From NCBI RefSeq assembly GCF_024519465.1, contig NZ_JALJRW010000005.1, positions 178,040 to 242,039 of the forward strand: a DNA stretch of 64,000 nucleotides, written 5' to 3'. The position numbers and the translations under genes were made by a program. This stretch comes from Stenotrophomonas sp. Ste86. Its GTDB lineage: Bacteria; Pseudomonadota; Gammaproteobacteria; Xanthomonadales; Xanthomonadaceae. The first letter of the stretch is position 1. Each line of letters starts with the position of its first letter. This document shows positions 45,504 to 54,344 of the stretch, piece by piece. Below the pieces are notes generated by a model, which made no database searches, was not told the DNA's origin, and saw only the letters and a program-made list of their open reading frames with translations.

Positions 45504-47669
45504 ATGCGCTCGAACCTGCTCGCTTTTTCCGTCGTCGCCAGCCTTGGGCTGGTCCAGGTTGCCCAAGCCGCTGAAGGCATGTGGGTGCCGCAGCAGCTGC
45601 CGGAAATCGCCGGTCCGCTCAAGCAGGCGGGGCTGAAGCTGTCGCCGGAGCAGATCTCCAACCTGACCGGCGACCCGATGGGCGCGGTGGTGGCGCTGGG
45701 CGGCTGCACCGCCAGCTTCGTGTCGCCGCAGGGCCTGGTGGTGACCAACCACCATTGCGCCTACGGTGCGATCCAGCTGAATTCGACCGCCGAGAAAAAC
45801 CTGATCAAGGACGGCTTCAACGCACCCACCCTGAAGGATGAGCTGAGCGCCGGCCCGAACGCGCGCGTGTACGTGCTCGACCAGATCACCGATGTGACCG
45901 CGCAGGCCAAGGCCGCCATCGCCGCCGCCGGCAAGAATCCGCTGGCGCGGACCCGCGCGCTGGATGCCTTCGACAAGGCACAGACCGCGGCGTGCGAAGC
46001 CGATGCCGGGTTCCGCTGCCGTCTGTTCAGTTTTTCCGGCGGCAACACCTACCGCCTGTTCCGCAACATCGAGATCAAGGACGTGCGCCTGGTCTACGCG
46101 CCCCCGGGCAGCGTCGGCAAGTTCGGTGGCGACATCGACAACTGGATGTGGCCGCGCCACACCGGCGATTTCTCGTTCTATCGCGCCTATGTGGGCAAGG
46201 ACGGCAAGCCGGCCGCGTTCTCGGCCGACAACGTGCCCTACCAGCCCAAGCACTTCCTGACATTCGCCGACACGCCGCTGGGCGCCGACGACTTCGTGAT
46301 GGTGGCCGGATACCCGGGCCGCACCAACCGCTATGCGCTGGCCGGTGAGTTCAACGAAACCGCCACCTGGACCTACCCGACCATCGCGCGCCACTACAAC
46401 GCGGTGATCGATCTGATCGGCAAGGCGGGTCAGCAGGATGCGGATATCAAGGTGAAATACGCCGCCACCATGGCGGGCCTGAACAACACCGCCAAGAATT
46501 ATCAGGGCCAGCTGGATGGCTTCAAGCGCATCGATGCGGCCGGCCAGAAGCAGGCCGAAGAAGCGGCCGTGCTGGCGTGGCTGAAGCAGCAGGGCGCGGC
46601 CGGCAAGCCGGCGCTGGCTGCGCACGCGCAGCTGATCAAGCACCTGGAAGAAGGCGGCGCCACGCGCGATCGCGACCTGATCGTGAGCCAGTTCAACAAC
46701 ACCGCCGTGCTGGGCTCGGCGCTCAGCCTGTACCGCCTGTCGATCGAACGTGCCAAGGCGGACGCCGAGCGCGAAGCCGGTTACCAGGAGCGCGACCTGC
46801 CCTCGATCGAAGGCGGGCTGAAGCAGATGGACCGCCGCTATGTCGCGCGCATGGACCAGCAGCTGCAGACGTACTGGCTCAGCCAGTACGCTGCGCTGCC
46901 GGCCGCGCAGCGCAACAACGAGGTGCTCAACCAGTGGCTGGCGGGCAGCGACAAGGCCGCCATCGATGGCCTGGTCGGCAAGCTGGCCGGCACGCAGCTG
47001 GGCAGCCTGGACGAGCGCCTGAAGTGGTTCAAGGCCGACCGTGCCGCCTTCGAAGCCAGCACCGATCCGGCCATCCAGTACGCGGTGGCGGTGATGCCGG
47101 CGCTGCTCAAGCAGGAAGAGCAGAAGAAGACCCGCGAAGGCGAGTCGTTGGTCTCGCGCCCGCTGTACCTCCAGGCATTGGCCGACTACAAGAAGAGCAA
47201 GGGCGAGTTCGTCTATCCCGACGCCAACCTGTCGCTGCGCATCACCTTCGGCAACGTGATGGGGTACACCCCGAAGGACGGCGTGGCCTACACCCCGTTC
47301 ACCACGCTGGAAGGCGTGGCCGCCAAGGAAACCGGTGCCGATCCGTTCGACTCGCCCAAGGCGCTGCTCGATGCGGTCAAGGCCAAGCGTTACGGTGGCC
47401 TGGAAGACAAGCGCGTCGGCTCGGTGCCGGTGAACTTCCTGTCCAACCTGGACATCACCGGTGGCAACTCCGGCTCGCCGGTGCTCGATGCCCACGGCAA
47501 GCTGGTCGGCCTGGCCTTCGATGGCAACTGGGAATCGGTCAGCTCCAACTGGGTGTTCGATCCGGTGATGACCCGCATGATCGCCGTCGACAGCCGTTAC
47601 ATGCAGTGGATCATGCAGGAAGTGGCGCCGGCGCCGCAGCTGCTGAAAGAGCTGAACCTGGCCAAATAA
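45504..47669 (+). CDS. Exported S46-family dipeptidyl-peptidase
   Basis: A periplasmic serine peptidase that removes dipeptides from peptide N-termini, as DPP7, DPP11 and DAP BII do. The 721 residues have a signal peptide (cut near 22). Catalytic residues fit H84 (TNHHC), D222 (HTGDFS) and S656 (GNSGSP). G674, in FDGNW, aligns by my count with the glycine of DPP7-type enzymes that prefer hydrophobic P1 residues, but this is an inference from spacing. AAGGGG precedes the ATG. Confidence 0.92.
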   Translation: MRSNLLAFSVVASLGLVQVAQAAEGMWVPQQLPEIAGPLKQAGLKLSPEQISNLTGDPMGAVVALGGCTASFVSPQGLVVTNHHCAYGAIQLNSTAEKNLIKDGFNAPTLKDELSAGPNARVYVLDQITDVTAQAKAAIAAAGKNPLARTRALDAFDKAQTAACEADAGFRCRLFSFSGGNTYRLFRNIEIKDVRLVYAPPGSVGKFGGDIDNWMWPRHTGDFSFYRAYVGKDGKPAAFSADNVPYQPKHFLTFADTPLGADDFVMVAGYPGRTNRYALAGEFNETATWTYPTIARHYNAVIDLIGKAGQQDADIKVKYAATMAGLNNTAKNYQGQLDGFKRIDAAGQKQAEEAAVLAWLKQQGAAGKPALAAHAQLIKHLEEGGATRDRDLIVSQFNNTAVLGSALSLYRLSIERAKADAEREAGYQERDLPSIEGGLKQMDRRYVARMDQQLQTYWLSQYAALPAAQRNNEVLNQWLAGSDKAAIDGLVGKLAGTQLGSLDERLKWFKADRAAFEASTDPAIQYAVAVMPALLKQEEQKKTREGESLVSRPLYLQALADYKKSKGEFVYPDANLSLRITFGNVMGYTPKDGVAYTPFTTLEGVAAKETGADPFDSPKALLDAVKAKRYGGLEDKRVGSVPVNFLSNLDITGGNSGSPVLDAHGKLVGLAFDGNWESVSSNWVFDPVMTRMIAVDSRYMQWIMQEVAPAPQLLKELNLAK

Positions 47670-47680
47670 GCCCCTCCCGA

Positions 47681-47708
47681 CCCCGCGGCGAACACCGCGG
47701 GGTTTTTC
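47681..47708 (+). terminator. Intrinsic terminator after the S46 peptidase gene
   Basis: CCCCGCGG pairs perfectly with CCGCGGGG around CGAACA and ends in five T residues. Confidence 0.88.
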
Positions 47709-47846
47709 GTTGCGGGGTGCCGGCCGTTGGCTGGCAACCACGCGATGTCAGGTGCGGGCAAGCGCCACCCCGACCCCTCGCAGACCGATGGTCGCGACGG
47801 CGGCAGCCGGGCAGGGCACGGGGTATCATGCGTGTCCCCTCGATCA

Positions 47847-47861
47847 TTCACATCTTGTGAA
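47847..47861. promoter_or_regulatory. Palindrome TTCAC-ATCTT-GTGAA before the phosphatase gene
   Basis: A perfect 5-bp inverted repeat with a five-base centre lies 43 bases before the ATG. Flanks ATC and GAT extend it imperfectly. It could be an operator. TATCAT at 47824 may be a -10 box. Confidence 0.3.
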
Positions 47862-47903
47862 CGATTGCGACCGCATTCCTCCCCCCAAGGACTCCCAGTA
47901 CGC

Positions 47904-48548
47904 ATGCGCATCCTGCTTGCCCGCCACGGTGAAACACCGTGGAATGCCGAAGGCCGCTACCAGGGCCAGATCGATATCCCGTTGTCGCCGATCGGCGAAG
48001 CCCAGGCACAGGCCCTCGGGGAGCGCCTGAAGTCGGTCGATATCACCCGTGCGGTGGCGTCGCCGTTGTCGCGTGCACAGCGCACCGCACAGTTGGCCCT
48101 CGGCGCCGAACGTGCGCCGATGTTGCTGACCGAACCGGACCTGCAGGAAATCGCCCACGGCGAGTGGGAAGGCCTGCTCGCCAGCGAAATCAATGAAAAG
48201 GATCCGTCGCGCCTGCAGGCCTGGCGCAACGAGCCGGACACCGTGCTGATGCCCGGCGGCGAATCGCTGCGACTGGTGCTGGAGCGCAGCTGGCGCGGCC
48301 TGGCCCGCGCGGCCGAAGGTCTCGGCGAGCACGACACGCTGCTGGTGGTCGCCCATGACGCGGTCAACCGCGTGATCCTGTGCCGCATCCTCGGCCTGCC
48401 GCTGTCGCGGCTGTGGACCTTCCGCCAGGCGCCGACCACATTGAACCTGCTCGAAGGCGCCGACCTGGACCAGCTCGAAGTGGTGCGCCTGAACGATTGC
48501 GCCCACCACACGCCGTTCTTCGGTGAAGCCAAGCACCGCGCACTGTAA
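47904..48548 (+). CDS. Histidine phosphatase family protein (GpmB/CobC-like)
   Basis: A 214-residue cytosolic phosphatase. H8 in LARHGET is the phospho-acceptor, and the second histidine lies in VVAHDAVNR (about residue 150). HGEWEGL and MPGGESL are typical. The substrate is not clear: CobC, GpmB and general phosphatases share this pattern. The ATG at MRILLA is the family start. The frame is open upstream over the terminator. Confidence 0.88.
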   Translation: MRILLARHGETPWNAEGRYQGQIDIPLSPIGEAQAQALGERLKSVDITRAVASPLSRAQRTAQLALGAERAPMLLTEPDLQEIAHGEWEGLLASEINEKDPSRLQAWRNEPDTVLMPGGESLRLVLERSWRGLARAAEGLGEHDTLLVVAHDAVNRVILCRILGLPLSRLWTFRQAPTTLNLLEGADLDQLEVVRLNDCAHHTPFFGEAKHRAL

Positions 48549-48574
48549 TCCTCTGACCCACTGATCCAACGCCC

Positions 48575-49849
48575 ATGACCACCGTCGCCCCGCAGACCCT
48601 CACCGACTGGCTCGCCTACATCGAGCAGCAGCATCCGGCCACCATCGACATGGGCCTGGAGCGCGTCCGCAACGTGGCGCAGGCGATGGGACTGGGGCAG
48701 CCGGGCACGCACACCATCGTGGTCGGCGGCACCAACGGCAAGGGCTCCACCGTCGCCTTCATCGAGGCGATCGCGCGTGCGGCCGGCTGCAAGGTCGGCG
48801 CGTACACCTCCCCGCATCTGCTGCGCTACAACGAGCGCGTGCGCATCGATGGCCAGGACGTGTCCGATGATGCGCTGACCGCGGCCTTCCAGGCCATCGA
48901 AGCAGCGCGTGGCAGCACCACGCTGACCTATTTCGAGTACGGCACGCTGGCGGCACTCAAACTGTTCGGCGATGCCGGCCTCGATCTGGCCGTGCTGGAA
49001 GTCGGCCTGGGGGGACGCCTGGACGCGGTGAACATCGTCGATGCCGATGTGGCGGTGATCACCACGGTGGATATCGACCACAGCGACTGGCTGGGCGAGG
49101 ACCGCGAAGCCATCGGCGTGGAGAAGGCCGGCATCATCCGCGGCTGGAAGCCGGTGATCCTGGGGGAAACCGATCCACCGTCCAGCGTGCTGGCCCGCGC
49201 GTATCTGCTGGGTGCCAACGCGATCCGCGGTGGCAGCGACTTCTTCGTCGATGTGATCGATGCGCAGACATGGTGCTGGCGTGATGTCGGCTTCCGCATC
49301 GAGCTGCCGACCCCGGCGCTGCGCGGCCCGATCCAGCTGCGCAACGCCGCCTCGGCGATTGCCGCGCTGCGTACGCTGGATATGCCGCTGTCGCGCACGG
49401 CGATCGCCGAAGGCGTGGCCGCCGCGCGCATCCGCGGCCGCCTGCAGGGTGTTGATCGCGGCGGCGTGGAAGTGCTGGTCGATGTCGGCCACAACCCGCA
49501 GGCCGCGCGCGAACTGGCCGCCGCGTTGAAGGCCGCGCCGGTGTCCGGCCGTACCGTGGCCGTGTTTGCCGCGTTGCAGGATAAGGACGCCGTTGGCGTG
49601 GTTGAGGCAATGGGTGAGCAGGTCGATGCCTGGCACCTGGCCGGCCTCGACGGCGCCCGCGCGCAGAGTGCGCAGGCGCTGCAGGCGCGGCTGCAGGACA
49701 CCGCTGCCGCAAGCGCCCGCCGCCACGCCACCGTGGCCGATGCGCTGGGTGCGGCCGTCGCCGACGCTGCAGCCGGTGACCGCGTGCTCGCGTTCGGTTC
49801 GTTCCATACCGCTGCACAGGCGCTGCAATGGCTGGACGCTGCCGGCTGA
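48575..49849 (+). CDS. folC: Bifunctional folylpolyglutamate synthase / dihydrofolate synthase
   Basis: It adds glutamate to dihydropteroate and to folates. The 424 residues are typical. The ATP-binding GTNGKGS is at 52-58, followed by TSPHLLRYNERVRI and the Mur-ligase-like C-terminal domain with DVGHNPQAARELA. It starts 26 bases after the phosphatase gene and leads the folC-SPOR-cvpA-purF cluster also known in E. coli. Confidence 0.95.
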   Translation: MTTVAPQTLTDWLAYIEQQHPATIDMGLERVRNVAQAMGLGQPGTHTIVVGGTNGKGSTVAFIEAIARAAGCKVGAYTSPHLLRYNERVRIDGQDVSDDALTAAFQAIEAARGSTTLTYFEYGTLAALKLFGDAGLDLAVLEVGLGGRLDAVNIVDADVAVITTVDIDHSDWLGEDREAIGVEKAGIIRGWKPVILGETDPPSSVLARAYLLGANAIRGGSDFFVDVIDAQTWCWRDVGFRIELPTPALRGPIQLRNAASAIAALRTLDMPLSRTAIAEGVAAARIRGRLQGVDRGGVEVLVDVGHNPQAARELAAALKAAPVSGRTVAVFAALQDKDAVGVVEAMGEQVDAWHLAGLDGARAQSAQALQARLQDTAAASARRHATVADALGAAVADAAAGDRVLAFGSFHTAAQALQWLDAAG

Positions 49850-49912
49850 CCCGCGCCCGCCACCCCGCTGCGGCCGTTCAGCCGCAACAGACGCCGCTCA
49901 CGCGGACACCCG

Positions 49913-49918
49913 TATAAT
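49913..49918 (+). promoter_or_regulatory. -10 box before the SPOR-cvpA-purF genes
   Basis: A perfect TATAAT lies 40 bases before the GTG start. No good -35 is seen. Confidence 0.5.
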
Positions 49919-49957
49919 CGCCGTGGCATTCCGCCGCGCCGCCCCTGCCTGCCTTCC

Positions 49958-50989
49958 GTGGATACTCCTCTGAAACAGCGACTGATTGGTGCCATCGTTC
50001 TGGTGGCCTTGGCTGTGATCTTCCTGCCCATGCTGGTCAAAGGCCCTGCGCCTGACAGTGGCGTGGCCAGCGTGCCGATCAGTGCGCCTGCCGCGCCGTC
50101 GGATGGCCAGTTCGAAACCCGCGAGTTGCCGCTGGTCGCGCCCACCGGCGGCGCCACCGGTCTGCTCGGTGCGTCCAGCACCCAGCCGCTGCAGGACAAC
50201 GCGGCCGCTGCCGCCCCGGCCGCGACGGACACCTCGCCGGCAGTCGCCGCCGGCAACTTCGCGGTCAGCTTCGGCGCCTATGGCAGCCAGGCCGACGCCG
50301 ATGCGGTGATCGCCTACCTGAAGAAGTCGCAGCTGCCGGGTTTCAGCGAAGCGGCCACCATCAACGGCCGCCAGGCGTGGCGCGTGCGCGTGGGCCCGTA
50401 TGCCGATCGTGCGCAGGCCGAAGCCGCCCGCCTGCAGGCGGTGAAGGTGCGCAACGACGTCAAGGCCGAAGTGGTCACCCTGGACGCGCGCGCCGACACT
50501 GCCGTCGCCGCCACCCCGGCTGCGGCACCGACGCCGACGCCGACGCCGACGCCGTCCGCAGCGTCGCCCGCTGCCTCCAGCGCCGCTGCCGCGCCGGCCG
50601 CGGCCACCGTCAAGACCGAATCACTGCCGCCTGAACCGGTGGCCGCCGCCAAGCCGGCACCCAAACCCGAACCCAAGCCGGCCCCGGCCACCAAGCCGGA
50701 GCCCAAGCCCGAAGCGGCGGCCGTTGCCGCACCGGCGGCACCGGCCGCCAGCGGCGTCGGCTTCGCCGTGCAGCTGGGCGCCTTCGGCCAGGCGTCGGAG
50801 GCCAACGCGCTGCGCGACAAGGTCCGCGCCGCCGGTTTCAGCGCGTTCGTGGAACAGGTACGCACCGACAAGGGCACGCTCAACCGCGTGCGCGTCGGCC
50901 CGGTCGCCAACCGAGCCGAGGCGGAGAACCTCAAGGCCCAGGTTGCGTCCAAGGTCGGCGTGGCCGGCATGGTCCGGCCGCACCCCTGA
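49958..50989 (+). CDS. SPOR-domain cell-division-type protein (DedD-like)
   Basis: A 343-residue bitopic membrane protein. A single N-terminal helix (RLIGAIVLVALAVIFLPML) anchors a periplasmic region with two SPOR domains (about 87-160 and 264-340), separated by a proline/alanine/lysine-rich linker with PTPTPTPT. SPOR domains bind denuded peptidoglycan at the septum. E. coli DedD has only one, so two is unusual for this position. The start is GTG without a clear ribosome site. Confidence 0.88.
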   Translation: MDTPLKQRLIGAIVLVALAVIFLPMLVKGPAPDSGVASVPISAPAAPSDGQFETRELPLVAPTGGATGLLGASSTQPLQDNAAAAAPAATDTSPAVAAGNFAVSFGAYGSQADADAVIAYLKKSQLPGFSEAATINGRQAWRVRVGPYADRAQAEAARLQAVKVRNDVKAEVVTLDARADTAVAATPAAAPTPTPTPTPSAASPAASSAAAAPAAATVKTESLPPEPVAAAKPAPKPEPKPAPATKPEPKPEAAAVAAPAAPAASGVGFAVQLGAFGQASEANALRDKVRAAGFSAFVEQVRTDKGTLNRVRVGPVANRAEAENLKAQVASKVGVAGMVRPHP

Positions 50990-51044
50990 TGCCCGCCATG
51001 CGCCCGCGCCGTGAGGCCGGACTGTCCTGCAACGGAGGACGGGC

Positions 51045-51842
51045 ATGATCGATTTCGTATTGCTGGCCGTCATCGGCATCTCCACCCTGTTGGGCGTGAT
51101 GCGCGGCTTCGTCAGCATCGTCATCAGCACCTTTTCCTGGCTGCTCGGTGGCTGGGCCGCGCTGATGTTCGGCAGGTCCGCCGCCGGCTGGTGGTCGGCA
51201 CCGGCCGCGCCGGGCACCGGGCACTATTTCGCCGGCTATCTCACCGTGTTCCTGCTGGTGATGGTGTCGGTGTGGGGCATCGGCCTGGTGATCCGCCAGG
51301 CAGTGCGCTCGACCAGCATGAACAGCGCCGACCGCCTGATGGGCGGGGGGCTGGGCCTGGCTCGCGGCGGGTTGATCAGTTGCGCCCTGCTGTTGATGGC
51401 CTCCTATACCCCGCTGACCCGCGAGGCCACCTGGCGAAACTCCAACCTGCGCGCCATGCTGCAACCCGGCGTGGGTTGGATGCAGGCCAAGATGCCGCGC
51501 ATGCCCGACATGCCGCAGATGCCCAGCCTGGACGGCATGCCGGGGCTGCAGGGCCTGCCGATGGCGTTGCCGGAGGTGAACATGGCGCAACTGCCCGGTG
51601 GGGAGTTGGGCAAGCCGGGGCTGACAGGCGATAATGGCGTGCTTGGCGGACTGCTGGGGGGACGTGGATGGCCGCGACCCGTCGATGAAACCCCGCAACC
51701 GGCGGGTGATCCGGCTGACGTATGGGCGCGCAGCGCCACGCCCGGTTCCCCCCAGAACACCGATCCGGCGCTCGTGCGCCCGGACCAACCCGATCCGGCA
51801 CGGAAAGGGTCCCCCGGCCAGGCACGGCCACCTTCACAGTAA
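51045..51842 (+). CDS. cvpA: CvpA family protein with long C-terminal tail
   Basis: CvpA is an inner-membrane protein needed for colicin V production and for bile resistance in enteric bacteria. The first 130 residues are the family core with about four membrane segments. The remaining 135 residues are a low-complexity tail rich in methionine and proline ([17 protein letters not shown]) and then in proline and serine. It lies between the SPOR gene and purF, the E. coli order. Confidence 0.88.
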   Translation: MIDFVLLAVIGISTLLGVMRGFVSIVISTFSWLLGGWAALMFGRSAAGWWSAPAAPGTGHYFAGYLTVFLLVMVSVWGIGLVIRQAVRSTSMNSADRLMGGGLGLARGGLISCALLLMASYTPLTREATWRNSNLRAMLQPGVGWMQAKMPRMPDMPQMPSLDGMPGLQGLPMALPEVNMAQLPGGELGKPGLTGDNGVLGGLLGGRGWPRPVDETPQPAGDPADVWARSATPGSPQNTDPALVRPDQPDPARKGSPGQARPPSQ

Positions 51843-51871
51843 ATGGGCGCAGCCCAGCGGAGATTCGCACC

Positions 51872-53338
51872 ATGTGTGGCATCGTCGGAATCGTCGGCAA
51901 TCAGAACGTCGCCGGGCAGTTGTATGACGGCCTGACCGTCCTCCAGCATCGTGGCCAGGACGCGGCCGGCATCGCCACCGCCGACGGCACCCGCCTGCGC
52001 GTGCAGAAGGCCAACGGGCTGGTCCGCGATGTGTTCGATGCCAAGCGCATGTCCACCCTGGAAGGCCGTGTCGGCATCGCCCACGTGCGCTACCCGACTG
52101 CCGGCTCCGAAGGCATGGACGAGGCGCAGCCGTTCTACGTCAATTCGCCGTACGGCATCGCGCTGGCCCACAACGGCAACCTGATCAACACCGAAAGCCT
52201 GCGTCAGCAGGTGTTCGAGCAGGACCGCCGCAACGTCAACACCGACTCGGACAGCGAAGTGCTGTTGAACGTGTTCGCCTTCGAACTGGACGCGCAACGC
52301 CAGCTGACCCCGGAAGCGGCGATCCGCGCCGTGGCCGCCGTGCACCGCCGGGTCAAGGGCGGCTACGCGGTGATCAGCGTGGTGCTGGGCCTGGGCCTGG
52401 TCGCCTTCCGCGATCCGCACGGCATCCGCCCGCTGGTGCTGGGCAAGCGTGCCCACGCCGAAGGCGACGAATACATCGTGGCCTCCGAATCGGCCGCGCT
52501 CGACGTGCTCGGCTTCCAGCGCGTGCGCGACGTGCGCCCGGGCGAAGCGCTGGTGATCACCGCGCGCGGCGAGCTGTTCTCCGAAGTCTGCGCCGAGCCG
52601 GTCGAACACAGCCCGTGCATCTTCGAGTACGTGTACTTCGCCCGTCCGGACTCGATGATCGACAACGTGTCGGTGCACAAGGCGCGCATGCGCATGGGCA
52701 TCAAGCTGGGCGAGAAGATCCTGCGCCTGCGCCCGGACCACGACATCGACACCATCATCCCGATCCCGGACACCTCGCGCGATGCCGCGCTGGAGATCTC
52801 CAACACGCTCGGGGTGAAGTACCGCGAAGGCTTCATCAAGAACCGCTATATCGGCCGTACTTTCATCATGCCGGGGCAGGGGGAGCGGGTGAAGTCGGTG
52901 CGCCGCAAGCTCAACCCGATCCACCTGGAGTTCCGCAACCGCGTGGTGCTGCTGGTGGACGATTCGATCGTGCGCGGCACCACCAGCCAGCAGATCGTGC
53001 AGATGGCACGCGATGCCGGCGCCCGCAAGGTCTACCTGGCCAGCGCCGCGCCACCGGTGCGTTACCCCAACATCTACGGCATCGACATGCCGGCCGCCGA
53101 AGAACTGGTGGCGCACAACCGCAGCATCGAAGAAATCGAAAAGCACCTGGGCTGCGACTGGCTGATCTACCAGGACATCGAAGACATGGAAGCGGCGGTG
53201 CGCGAAGGCAATCCGGAGCTGAAGGCCTTCGATTCGTCGTGCTTCAACGGCATCTACCCGACCGGTATCGAGCCGGGCTACTTCGAGCGCATCCAGCAGC
53301 TGCGTTCGGATGACGCCAAGCACAAGCGCCGCGCCTGA
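51872..53338 (+). CDS. purF: Amidophosphoribosyltransferase
   Basis: First committed enzyme of purine synthesis, moving glutamine nitrogen to PRPP. The 488 residues begin MCGIVGI: after Met removal C2 is the glutaminase nucleophile. The PRPP motif is [14 protein letters not shown]. The frame is open upstream into cvpA, but the nucleophile must follow the start Met, which fixes the ATG at 51872. Confidence 0.96.
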   Translation: MCGIVGIVGNQNVAGQLYDGLTVLQHRGQDAAGIATADGTRLRVQKANGLVRDVFDAKRMSTLEGRVGIAHVRYPTAGSEGMDEAQPFYVNSPYGIALAHNGNLINTESLRQQVFEQDRRNVNTDSDSEVLLNVFAFELDAQRQLTPEAAIRAVAAVHRRVKGGYAVISVVLGLGLVAFRDPHGIRPLVLGKRAHAEGDEYIVASESAALDVLGFQRVRDVRPGEALVITARGELFSEVCAEPVEHSPCIFEYVYFARPDSMIDNVSVHKARMRMGIKLGEKILRLRPDHDIDTIIPIPDTSRDAALEISNTLGVKYREGFIKNRYIGRTFIMPGQGERVKSVRRKLNPIHLEFRNRVVLLVDDSIVRGTTSQQIVQMARDAGARKVYLASAAPPVRYPNIYGIDMPAAEELVAHNRSIEEIEKHLGCDWLIYQDIEDMEAAVREGNPELKAFDSSCFNGIYPTGIEPGYFERIQQLRSDDAKHKRRA

Positions 53339-53348
53339 GGGCAGGGGA

Positions 53349-54200
53349 ATGGCCGAGCAGTTGCCGCTGGAGGCGGCCGGTGACCTGCTGCGTGCCGCGC
53401 AGCATTGCCTGGCCGCGGTCGATCCGCTGCACAAGGTCGCCCTGACCCAGGCCTACGCCGCGCAGTTCCGCACGGGCCAGCTCAAGGCCCGTGCCGACGC
53501 CCCGCCACCGGAGCCGATACGGATGCCGGGGCGTCCGTCCCGGCCAGCGCTGGTGCATCCGCGTGATCTGCCCAAGCGTGGCCTGGGCAGTGCCGAAGGA
53601 CGCGCCGCCTTCATCCATGCCATCGCGCATATCGAACTCAACGCAATCGACTTGGCCTGGGATGCGGTATACCGCTTCCGCGGGTTGCCCGGCTCGTTCC
53701 ATGCCGACTGGGTGAGCGTGGCCGATGACGAATCGCGCCACTTCATGCTGCTGCATGGCCGGCTGCGGGCGCTGGGGTTCGACTATGGCGATTTCGACGC
53801 GCACAACGGCCTGTGGGAAATGTGCGAGAAAACCGCGCACGACGGTCTGGCGCGGATGGCGCTGGTGCCGCGCGTGCTCGAAGCGCGTGGGCTGGATGTC
53901 ACCCCCGGCATGATCACCAAGCTGCGCTCGGCCAACGACCACGCTACCGCCGATGTGCTGGAGATCATTCTCCGCGAGGAAGTGGCCCACGTGGCTGCCG
54001 GTTCGCGCTGGTACCACTGGTACTGCAACCGCGCCGGGGTCGAGCCGCGCGCGCGCTTCATCGCCTTGTTGAACGAGTACGCCGGCGGCTTCCTGTACGG
54101 CCCCTTCAACCTGGAAGCGCGGCTGCTGGCCGGCTTCGACGAGGAAGAACTCGCCGACCTGATCGAACAGGCCGGCCGCACCAGCGGCCCCGCCCGGTAG
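53349..54200 (+). CDS. DUF455 ferritin-like protein
   Basis: A 283-residue protein of the ferritin-like DUF455 family. Possible metal ligands are in AHIELNAIDLAWDA, DDESRHFMLLHGRL and LREEVAHVAAGSRWY, the glutamate and histidine pairs of a di-iron site. The function is not proven. It starts ten bases after purF. Its TAG stop lies in the GTAG of a SMAG unit. Confidence 0.85.
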   Translation: MAEQLPLEAAGDLLRAAQHCLAAVDPLHKVALTQAYAAQFRTGQLKARADAPPPEPIRMPGRPSRPALVHPRDLPKRGLGSAEGRAAFIHAIAHIELNAIDLAWDAVYRFRGLPGSFHADWVSVADDESRHFMLLHGRLRALGFDYGDFDAHNGLWEMCEKTAHDGLARMALVPRVLEARGLDVTPGMITKLRSANDHATADVLEIILREEVAHVAAGSRWYHWYCNRAGVEPRARFIALLNEYAGGFLYGPFNLEARLLAGFDEEELADLIEQAGRTSGPAR

Positions 54201-54266
54201 AGCCACGCCATGCGTGGCTGCGTTTCCATTCGACGCCGCGTGCAGCCACCCATGGGGTGGCTCTAC
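54197..54266. repeat. SMAG palindrome pair overlapping a stop codon
   Basis: GTAGAGCCACGCCATGCG and its partner ending GGGTGGCTCTAC face each other. The left GTAG supplies the stop of the DUF455 gene. Confidence 0.9.
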
Positions 54267-54278
54267 AGGTGACGTTTG

Positions 54279-54302
54279 GTAGAGCCACGCCATGCGTGGC
54301 TG
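54279..54302. repeat. Single SMAG unit
   Basis: GTAGAGCCACGCCATGCG then TGGCTG, a half unit 12 bases after the pair, between the convergent DUF455 and lipase genes. Confidence 0.85.
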
Positions 54303-54344
54303 CCTCTCGTTCCGGCGCCATGAACCGCCGCCCATGCGGGCGCC

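Noticed and set aside
45501..47741. A 746-codon open frame antisense to the S46 peptidase
   Set aside because: The plus strand has the signal peptide and catalytic triad. The antisense frame is compositionally a shadow.
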